A stretch of 64,000 bases of DNA from Parabacteroides sp. AM08-6 (lineage in GTDB: Bacteria > Bacteroidota > Bacteroidia > Bacteroidales > Tannerellaceae). The first letter of the stretch is position 1; every line of letters begins with the position of its first letter. Location of the stretch: positions 2,441 to 66,440 of the forward strand of contig NZ_QRMP01000006.1 in assembly GCF_003473295.1 (NCBI RefSeq), read 5' to 3'. The translations under genes were made by a program, and so were the position numbers. The notes under the pieces were generated by a model that searched no databases, was not told the origin of the DNA, and saw only the letters and a list, made by a program, of their open reading frames with translations. Positions 57,256 to 64,000 of this stretch are shown here, piece by piece.

Positions 57256-57867
57256 TTAGTTACATTTTAACTTGGGCGGCTTGTAATATCCAAGACCAAT
57301 ATTTGTAACCACTCTCTTGTATTTAGATAAATCGTTTTTACAAAAGTAATAATGTGCACCTTTTTGACTGTCATCACTTAAAAATTCAGATATTATATAA
57401 TCTTTTTGTAAAATATTATATTTCCACAATACTGTTATTATTTCTTCTGTTACGGGATAATTATCATCCCACCAATAAAACAATTTACCGTTTTTTATCA
57501 CATACTTTGTTGGTAATTTATCTTTCGTTTCTTCTGAATAATAATACTTGTAACGAGTTCCAACAATCTCTACACTTACTATTCCATCATACAAATCTCC
57601 TCTTTCCCATTGGTGAGTTCGTCCATCTTTATATTTTGTCTTATCAGCTTGTATCAAAGTGGATTTATAAAACACACTATCCTCAAAATTAACACTAAAA
57701 ACAGAGTCATTTTTAAATAAATTGCAATTTGTTGAAAAATTTTCGACAGCATTATTTATCGCTACTTCTTGCAAATTTGTTCCTATTTCTGTTGTAGATA
57801 TCTTTATGGAAGAACAACCTAACAACAAAAAAAAGGTTGACAAGGATATTATTATTTTAGTTTTCAT
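57256..57867 (-). CDS. Lipoprotein, immunity-like, 203 residues
   Basis: I chose ATG 57867 (MKTKIIISLSTFFLLLGCSS), a clean lipoprotein signal with lipobox LLLGC; the longer frame adds 9 residues. The mature part has no family I recognise; it is rich in Lys, Asp and Tyr with a WWDDNYPVTEE block. It lies between tip remnants in the Rhs array, 28 bp after another small lipoprotein gene. I infer an immunity lipoprotein facing the periplasm. Confidence 0.6.
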   Translation of the reverse strand: MKTKIIISLSTFFLLLGCSSIKISTTEIGTNLQEVAINNAVENFSTNCNLFKNDSVFSVNFEDSVFYKSTLIQADKTKYKDGRTHQWERGDLYDGIVSVEIVGTRYKYYYSEETKDKLPTKYVIKNGKLFYWWDDNYPVTEEIITVLWKYNILQKDYIISEFLSDDSQKGAHYYFCKNDLSKYKRVVTNIGLGYYKPPKLKCN

Positions 57868-57895
57868 ATTGAAACCTATCAAACTGTTTTCCAAA

Positions 57896-58243
57896 TTACA
57901 AATGTTTTATATTTTTCAAAAACAACTTCGGACCGGACTCTTTCGTTTCATGCGATATAAATGCCCTGAGATAAAAATGGTCCAAACGCACGGGGTCATA
58001 CGCAAATGCCTCTTTCACATGGAATTGTAAATTCCGTACACTGTCCTGAATGAATAGTGTATCGCATAAGGGTTTATAGACCCACACACTCCGACCCGAA
58101 GACAAGGCCTCTCCTATTGAATCACAATGTATATCAAAAGGAGGTGCAACCATGACCGGTACTGTTATCTCACAGGTCCCTAAAAGTATTACTGAAGAGA
58201 TAAAAAGTATAGACCTTTTCAAATAACGTTTTTTATACTTCAT
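57896..58243 (-). CDS. Lipoprotein, immunity-like, 115 residues
   Basis: The N-terminal signal ends in the lipobox ILLGTC, then about 90 residues with no known motif (GRSVWVYKPLCDTLFIQD). Just upstream is the second copy of the 35-bp repeat; a frame through it overlaps this ATG, as a toxin end would overlap its immunity start. Confidence 0.55.
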   Translation of the reverse strand: MKYKKRYLKRSILFISSVILLGTCEITVPVMVAPPFDIHCDSIGEALSSGRSVWVYKPLCDTLFIQDSVRNLQFHVKEAFAYDPVRLDHFYLRAFISHETKESGPKLFLKNIKHL

Positions 58244-58251
58244 ACTTATTT

Positions 58252-58286
58252 CCGTTTTTTAGTCGCCATGGGAAGAGACCGTAATG
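58252..58286. repeat. 35-bp repeat, copy 2
   Basis: The partner of 56072-56106 with three base differences. It sits 9 bp before the start of a lipoprotein gene; the first copy sits 20 bp before the broken immunity-like gene. I see no gene in 58287-58412. Confidence 0.6.
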
Positions 58287-58412
58287 CCACTTCATGAAAT
58301 TCCATAAATAAATATCAGAAAGGCTACAATCCACCAGCTATTTATTCACAAAACAATTATTTTTAATCCGTTCAATATCCGAATTATGATAAATCACAAG
58401 GCTAAAACATGA

Positions 58413-58769
58413 CTATAATTGCCTAATATAATAATAATAACACACAGAAAAAATCACCAAAAATATATCAATAGCCCTTAAAAACCAAACAAGAATTACA
58501 TTTCCTTTCAATCGCGTCAGATGCAAGAATTCCAACACAAGATAAATAATAGACATAAGACACTCAAAGCAAGAGAACAATTGCAAGTTTAACAAACTAT
58601 CAAATCTCCATTCTCCTAAAAACTCACCAGTATATACTTTTTCATACACCATTGAATATTTTGCCATATTAAACAATTCATAAACACATATAAATAAGAA
58701 TAATACAGCAATAATAATTCTTATAGCATTATATAAGAAATAGATTATTCGCCTTATTTCTTTCGTCAT
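58413..58769 (-). CDS. Small polytopic membrane protein, 118 residues
   Basis: Three or four hydrophobic helices (about 12-30, 60-82 and 90-115) and few charges. It lies 83 bp downstream of the 85-residue membrane protein that follows the displaced toxin tip. It may be a second immunity protein or belong to another lost cassette. No family is recognised. Confidence 0.5.
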   Translation of the reverse strand: MTKEIRRIIYFLYNAIRIIIAVLFLFICVYELFNMAKYSMVYEKVYTGEFLGEWRFDSLLNLQLFSCFECLMSIIYLVLEFLHLTRLKGNVILVWFLRAIDIFLVIFSVCYYYYIRQL

Positions 58770-58852
58770 ATTATTAATTATTTATTATAATATATACAAC
58801 ATTAATCTTACTAATGAAGACTTATATTAAGACAAACAAAGAAAGCAGGTTT

Positions 58853-59110
58853 TCATGTTCTCTTATTAAACATTGAATATCCAAAAAGGACAATACTAAC
58901 AATTACATAATATAGAAAATATTCTAACCACTTAATTTTGCTTATTAAATAACCAGAAGCAAATTTAATATCAATACAATCCACCTTAGGAGGTCCCTCT
59001 ATTTCATATTTGTAACTAACTTGTGCATCAATAATTCCTATTATAATAAAGAACAGGAGTATCAATGATGAAAGTATCGCTATTACAAGAATAATCTTTC
59101 TCATATTCAT
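58853..59110 (-). CDS. Candidate immunity protein of the displaced Rhs tip, 85 residues
   Basis: Two membrane helices (about 5-27 and 63-80) flank a short exported loop. Its ATG overlaps the stop of the displaced Rhs module as ATGA, a 4-bp overlap typical of translationally coupled toxin and immunity genes. It has no known domain. Confidence 0.65.
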   Translation of the reverse strand: MNMRKIILVIAILSSLILLFFIIIGIIDAQVSYKYEIEGPPKVDCIDIKFASGYLISKIKWLEYFLYYVIVSIVLFGYSMFNKRT

Positions 59111-60291
59111 TTTGTTTTATATATTAGTCTATTAGTAGTAATAGAAGAAGTATTTAAATAGTTTCTCAAAAAGACTGGAACGACAGGCCTTTCTCTGACT
59201 TTAACTTGAAATACATCCCCTGTAGTTCGATTGATAATTTGTCTAGTTGTATTAAAAAGAGTTGTTCCTGCTTCAGTTAATGCATCAACAACTACTGTGG
59301 TACAATTATTATTCAAAAGATTATATTCATCAATTACATGTGCTGAAAAATTTCCTTTGTATTTTCTTTCAGTAGGAATGATTGTTGATGAATTAAATTT
59401 TTTATCAAATATATCTCCTACATTTTTGTCTGTAACATCCGTGATAACACCATTAGAATCTATAAACCGTACTGGATTATTCATACAATACCCATACGTA
59501 CTCCAACTATAATACTTCTCCGACAGCGGGTCCATCGTCATAAAACGACCCAATGCAGGGTCATACAGTCGGGCCTGGGAATCATACAGATTCAAACCAT
59601 GCATGCCGTCGTATTCCTTCCCTACATATTTGTAAGGCTGAATATCACTGCCGGAGGCATCACCGAACTGCATGCCAAAAGGATAATAATTTAGCGATTG
59701 CCGGCTCACTCCTGAACTATTCGCCGTTACACGCACACTGCCCAAATGGTCTTTTACATAATAATAATAAGCATTATCCTCGATATAACCGTTCTCGGTC
59801 AAAACCCGTTTCAGGCTATTATCCACATATACATAATTTCCGGTATAATCTGTTGTCTCGGAACGACTCAACGAAGAGGACGTGACACCGCTCCCTATCA
59901 CAGGAGAACTGGAATACGAAGGATTCCAATTGTGAACCACGCGCAGCTTCGCCCCGTCAGTACCATAAACATAGTCGTTACGCGCTTCACCTACAGGGCT
60001 TTTTATCTCTAACTGACTCGGTAAATTTAGCAAATTATATGTAACCGATGATATTCCACGGTTCAAATCTTTAGTCATATTTCCGTTTCCATCATAAGTA
60101 TATTCCGTACTCTGGTTCGTATAATTCTTAAAATCATGAGAAAAGGCATAAGAGACATTCGACGCCGCATCGCTGACGGATATTATCCGGTTTCCATCAT
60201 AACCGACTGTCAGATTGTCGATTTGACCGTATCCGCTGCTGCTGGTCATCCCGCTGCGCTGGATGACGGTAGGATTGCCATGCTTGTCATA
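59107..60291 (-). pseudogene. Displaced Rhs module: core fragment plus cysteine-containing toxin tip
   Basis: Rhs homology begins abruptly at about 60291 (YDKHGNP) without a start codon of its own or an N-terminus; the first Met in frame is at 60249. The core then runs intact through YYYYVKDHLGSVRV and ALGRFMTMDPLSEKYYSW to NNPVRFIDSNG. The last 113 residues are a separate tip containing NNNCTTVVVDALTEAG and RPVVPVFLRNYL. An Asn-Cys-Thr block of this kind occurs in papain-like and NlpC/P60-like folds, but that is only a hint. The module would lack the secretion part, so it is probably silent storage for recombination, kept with its immunity gene. Confidence 0.8.
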
Positions 60292-60331
60292 AATCCCCGC
60301 AACTATGAAGATTTTACTGATTTGATTTTCA

Positions 60332-60622
60332 TCAATGCATTATCGAAAAAATATGAATCGCAAAAACAATTAACCAAATTACCAATGTAGTAATCAAAAA
60401 TAATCGAAATCCAATTTTACATTTATATAAAAGCATTGATATGCAAATTCCAATAAATCCAAGCAAAGCTTTTACCAACAGAACCCATTCCGGATACATA
60501 AAACAGAACAATATATTTGTAAAATTATAGCAATAAAAGAGATCAAGAGAGTCGAATAACAAGAACATATTCGCACACAAAGCTATAACAATAAAAAAAA
60601 TATTAAGTTTAGTATTCTTCAT
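60332..60622 (-). CDS. Candidate immunity protein of the metallopeptidase tip, 96 residues
   Basis: A hydrophobic protein with three predicted membrane helices (about 6-28, 48-66 and 73-94), very AT-rich. It starts 7 bp after the stop of the full-length Rhs gene, the position at which polymorphic toxin loci place the immunity gene. It has no known domain. A membrane immunity protein suggests the toxin is met at, or inserts into, the inner membrane. Confidence 0.65.
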   Translation of the reverse strand: MKNTKLNIFFIVIALCANMFLLFDSLDLFYCYNFTNILFCFMYPEWVLLVKALLGFIGICISMLLYKCKIGFRLFLITTLVIWLIVFAIHIFSIMH

Positions 60623-60629
60623 AATTTAT

Positions 60630-63600
60630 TTACCAATTATAAGTTTCTTTTCTAAATGCATCTTCATTGTTAAATGTCTTAAAAAAGACATTTCTATTTT
60701 CATCCATAGATACTATCATATAACAAGTAGATGTTTCTATTCTAGTCTTATCTGGAGTTTTTATACCAAATAAAGTCTTATAGTTTTCAACTATTTTCGT
60801 ATTTTTTATATAGCTAAAACCATAACTTGTTTTATCTGAATTATGTCCAATTGTTTTAAAATTTGATATTTTTTCATTTCCAAAAAACTGATGAAAATTC
60901 CCCTTTATATTACCATATCGTTCCCTTAATGGTGATAATGAATAAGCTTGTCTCAAATAATTTTCAAAACTCACAGCCCGAGGTTCTACAATATCTGTAC
61001 TATATTCTGCATTTGCAGAATTAAACATGTAACTACTATGGTCAAAAGCATGAAATGTTTCATGTCCTAATATAATCATAGAGTTTAAAATCCCTCCGTC
61101 AACAGGAAATTCTTTATACCAAGGATTTCCGACATAGTTAATATCTAAACTTTTAGGATTGTAAGAACTTCTTATAGTCCAAAATATTGAATTTAAAGTA
61201 TAAACGTCTTTTTGTTCTATCAAGCGGCTCATAACACGACTACCTAAACTTGTAGCAGCTATTCTTGCTATGTTTTCTATTCCACCAATATAGTTATTGG
61301 CTAAACGAATGACTTTCCCATCCGGATCAACAAATTTCATCGGATTATTCATACAATACCCATACGTACTCCAACTATAATACTTCTCCGACAGCGGGTC
61401 CATCGTCATAAAACGACCCAATGCAGGGTCATACAACCGAGACTGGGAATCATACAAATTCAAACCATGCATATCATCATATTCTTTTCCGCTATATTTA
61501 TAAGGTTGAGCATTACTGCCGGTGATATTCCCTAATTGCATGCCATACGGATAATATTGAACAGACTGAATACTTGCACCGGAGTTATTGGCTACAATTC
61601 TATTATTTCCTAAATGATCTGTTACATAGAAACAATACACATCCCGTTCACCTAAATATCCACCTTCTAACAGTACACGCTTTAAGGTTCCATCTATATA
61701 AATGTAATTACCCACATAATCCGTTGTTTCCATTTGTGTCAAAGCAGAGATATTTACACCACTCCCTATTATTGGCGTATTCGAATATGCCGGATTCCAT
61801 TTATGAACTACTTGATACTTTGTCCCATCACTGCCATAAACATATTCGTTGCAAGCTTCAGCTACCGGACTTTTTATATTTATTTGGAGAGGTTGATTCA
61901 TATAATTATATGAAATTAAGGAAATCCCTTTATTCAAATCTTTTGTTATATTTCCATTTTGATCATAGACATATTCTTCCGATTGATTTGCATAGTTCTT
62001 AAAATCATGAGAAAAACTATAAGAAACATTTTCTCCTAGATCATTTACCGATGTTATGCGATTCCCATCATAAGTGAAACTTAATTTGTCTATTTGGCCA
62101 TATCCGCCACTATTCGTCATACCATTACGCTGTATACCTGTTGGATTTCCATGTTTGTCATAGGTATAGGAAGTTGTAAAATTATAACTAAGACCAGAGT
62201 AGACAGCATTGTTCAATCTGGATAAACCATCATAAGTATAACTGTATGTATGCCCCATTCCACTCTGCCTCCATTCTTGCTTGCTTATATCTCCTCCATA
62301 GGTATAAGTCAGAGTTTGACTAAACAAGTTTCCCGTTTGAGTCACTAAACGACTACGAACATCATATCCGTATGTAGCTTCCAAACTTGATAATCCCCCT
62401 TTTTTATCCGTCGAAATCCGGCCGAGCGCATCATAACTCTTCTCGGACAACGTCTTTGCCGTTCCGCCGTTCCAGCTGTGTGTCGTTTTGGTCAGACGGC
62501 GAGCCGCATCATACGTATAGACATATTCTTCCGTCTTGGTGCTACCGAAGGCTGTATGCTGGTGGTAACGCTTTTCTGCCAAACCGTCGAACGCATAGGC
62601 CACATATTCATGGTCGGTTCCGCCGACATGGTTCGTACGGCGGGTCTGGATCAGGCGGCTGCGGGCATCGTAATAATAGACAGTATAGGTATATTGGCTG
62701 TTGCTATCGGTACGGCCCGTGATGCTTCCAGTCGGAAGTCCCTTGGGCGTTGACAGGTTGGAAGAGGCATATCCGCTGCGGCTCTCGAACGTCATCCCGG
62801 AAGGAAACAGATTCTCACTCGTGAAACTGTAATCGTCATAATAGGTAACGGACAGAAGGGTCGCCGAAGACAAACTGGTTCCACTCAGGTTATAGCCCTT
62901 ATAACTACCGCCCGAAGCGCGAACGGCATTCACCAACGTGTTCTTCAAAGGCTCACTGCCATAGCTCAGGCTGTTGGTACAGGTGCCCGTCAGGACCACA
63001 CGGTCGAACGCATCGGGGATGGTAAAGGTCCACTGGTTCTTACTGCGCTGGACGCCGTCCTGCGTGAAAATCACACGACCGGCCTTGTCGTATATTATAT
63101 AAATCCATTCGGCACCGGGTAGTTTCTTGGCTATCGGACGAAAATGCTTGTCGTATTTATAAAGGTAAGCATATTTCTTTATTGCATCCGTACTTTCCGT
63201 ATAAGTACCGTTCGGGGAAAGGGCGTCGGAGGCTAGCGGAGGAAGGACTACGCGCAGGTTGTCGTAGCAGTCGTAGACATAATAGGTATCAAAGGAGGTA
63301 CTGCCATCCATCTGCCGGGTCAGGACGGTACGGCCGGATTTGTCCTTGAATTCATAACTTATGTGGCCGTCCTCGTCCGTTGTTTTCCTTACTGACAGTT
63401 CCCCGGTTGCGTAAGTGCCCGAACGGACCAGGCTGATTGTCTGCAAGTCATTGGATACGGTGTATTTCCCACAGGACAGGCTGCTGCTGTTTACCAGCAG
63501 CACGCTTTCCACTGAACGAGAGGCGGAACGCCAGCTGCTACCAGGACCGTAATCCTGACGGACACGTTCAAGAGGGGATGCTTCATAAATCAACTGGCGG

Positions 63601-63956
63601 TAAGGGTAGCTATCGCCGGCATGCGCCGTTGAGGCGTTGCTGCGAAGCGTGGAAGGGCTGACATACGCCCCGTTATTCCCCGAGACGGGGACAGGCAACC
63701 AGAGTTTTTCTTCTCGACCGGCATTATCGTAATCTATCAGGGAGACCAAATCCTGACCGCTTCCTCCCTGCTTGGTTTCCACCGTTTCCGACAGCCGGCC
63801 GAGACCGTCCAGATACTCTATATGGTCCAAATAACTACTCGTACTCGTGGTCATCGTACGGGTACGTACAAAATTCTGGCTCGTGGTCTGTCCCGATAGG
63901 CCGCTACACGGTAGGACAAACAAGACGACTGACAATATGTGGTAATATGTTTTCAT
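60630..63956 (-). CDS. Full-length Rhs/YD-repeat toxin with M91-like metallopeptidase tip
   Basis: 1108 residues: a signal peptide (MKTYYHILSVVLFVLPCSG), a DUF6443-type N-terminal domain of Bacteroidetes Rhs proteins (about 25-200), YD repeats that form a shell, and the core end LYDPALGRFMTMDP near 850. The tip begins after FVDPDGK (residue 881) and is 227 residues long. It holds a zinc-peptidase motif, HETFH (965-969), followed by EPRAVSFENYLR and SPLRERYGN. This is the pattern of NleD-like M91 peptidases fused to Rhs shells. The first 1.5 kb is GC-rich and the 3' half very AT-rich, so the gene is probably chimeric. An immunity candidate follows after 7 bp. The route of export is not visible here. 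Confidence 0.9.
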   Translation of the reverse strand: MKTYYHILSVVLFVLPCSGLSGQTTSQNFVRTRTMTTSTSSYLDHIEYLDGLGRLSETVETKQGGSGQDLVSLIDYDNAGREEKLWLPVPVSGNNGAYVSPSTLRSNASTAHAGDSYPYRQLIYEASPLERVRQDYGPGSSWRSASRSVESVLLVNSSSLSCGKYTVSNDLQTISLVRSGTYATGELSVRKTTDEDGHISYEFKDKSGRTVLTRQMDGSTSFDTYYVYDCYDNLRVVLPPLASDALSPNGTYTESTDAIKKYAYLYKYDKHFRPIAKKLPGAEWIYIIYDKAGRVIFTQDGVQRSKNQWTFTIPDAFDRVVLTGTCTNSLSYGSEPLKNTLVNAVRASGGSYKGYNLSGTSLSSATLLSVTYYDDYSFTSENLFPSGMTFESRSGYASSNLSTPKGLPTGSITGRTDSNSQYTYTVYYYDARSRLIQTRRTNHVGGTDHEYVAYAFDGLAEKRYHQHTAFGSTKTEEYVYTYDAARRLTKTTHSWNGGTAKTLSEKSYDALGRISTDKKGGLSSLEATYGYDVRSRLVTQTGNLFSQTLTYTYGGDISKQEWRQSGMGHTYSYTYDGLSRLNNAVYSGLSYNFTTSYTYDKHGNPTGIQRNGMTNSGGYGQIDKLSFTYDGNRITSVNDLGENVSYSFSHDFKNYANQSEEYVYDQNGNITKDLNKGISLISYNYMNQPLQINIKSPVAEACNEYVYGSDGTKYQVVHKWNPAYSNTPIIGSGVNISALTQMETTDYVGNYIYIDGTLKRVLLEGGYLGERDVYCFYVTDHLGNNRIVANNSGASIQSVQYYPYGMQLGNITGSNAQPYKYSGKEYDDMHGLNLYDSQSRLYDPALGRFMTMDPLSEKYYSWSTYGYCMNNPMKFVDPDGKVIRLANNYIGGIENIARIAATSLGSRVMSRLIEQKDVYTLNSIFWTIRSSYNPKSLDINYVGNPWYKEFPVDGGILNSMIILGHETFHAFDHSSYMFNSANAEYSTDIVEPRAVSFENYLRQAYSLSPLRERYGNIKGNFHQFFGNEKISNFKTIGHNSDKTSYGFSYIKNTKIVENYKTLFGIKTPDKTRIETSTCYMIVSMDENRNVFFKTFNNEDAFRKETYNW

Positions 63957-64000
63957 TTTCTAGGCTGTTTAGAGGTTCTGTTATTTCTTTTGGATAATCC
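63953..64000 (-). CDS. Possible end of an upstream gene overlapping the Rhs start
   Basis: A frame enters from the right edge and ends TSKQPRK with a TGA that overlaps the Rhs ATG (ATGA). Only 15 codons are visible, and such an open run has about an even chance of arising at random. I record it because the overlap geometry would indicate an operon. Confidence 0.2.
   Translation of the reverse strand, partial: GLSKRNNRTSKQPRK

Noticed and set aside
60250..60331. Start codon for the displaced Rhs module
   Set aside because: Rhs homology begins upstream of the first Met, and no Met, GTG or TTG with a leader fits; the module most likely has no native start.

Overview
The window is Bacteroidales chromosome, either Bacteroides or Parabacteroides; Parabacteroides is a guess. 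The signs are SusC/SusD pairs, GH92 and GH38 mannosidases, a FecI/FecR-type sigma and anti-sigma pair, a UpxY-type antiterminator, AT-rich spacers, and repeated matches to the Bacteroidales -7 promoter box TAnnTTTG. I saw no tRNA, rRNA, CRISPR array or insertion sequence.

Layout. 1-4.8 kb holds a partial lipoprotein gene, cobyric acid synthase, a solitary NusG/UpxY-like gene and a GAF/PAS histidine kinase. 4.8-31.3 kb is a large minus-strand alpha-mannan utilisation region: GH38 mannosidase, ECF sigma factor, two damaged beta-propeller lipoprotein genes, FecR-type anti-sigma factor, SusC with an STN domain, SusD, a GH92, a MacB-like ABC module (permease, ATPase, permease), and two more GH92 genes. 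31.4-37.3 kb is mostly housekeeping: tatC, tatA, fabD, a glycosyltransferase plus radical SAM pair, and an Fpg-like protein. 37.5-44.1 kb has a second SusC/SusD pair without enzymes and an M28 peptidase. 44.4-55 kb has a 52-residue small protein, a HAD phosphatase, pyruvate:ferredoxin oxidoreductase, an AAA ATPase, ilvE, a secreted propeller protein and a secreted glycerophosphodiesterase. 55-64 kb is an Rhs polymorphic-toxin locus: one full-length gene, one displaced module, and several degraded toxin tips and immunity-like genes.

Two systems stand out. First, a 21-bp perfect inverted repeat (27204-27224 and 27457-27477) brackets a segment that carries a consensus promoter pointing out towards the sigma gene. 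This is the architecture of an invertible (phase-variable) promoter. Two near-identical 60-bp elements, before the propeller lipoproteins and before fecR, look like the targets of that sigma factor. The model is a DNA switch that sets the sigma factor, which with FecR and the STN-SusC sets mannan uptake.

Second, the Rhs gene looks chimeric. Its 5' part is GC-rich, and its 3' part is AT-rich and ends in an M91-like zinc metallopeptidase tip with an adjacent membrane immunity candidate. Behind it sits a displaced module whose core is closer in composition to the GC-rich part. It has a different, cysteine-containing tip and an immunity gene that overlaps it by 4 bp. The two cores share a 94-bp identical block just before the tips, and two displaced fragments begin at the same point of the Rhs core. 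Together this reads as a record of successive tip replacements.
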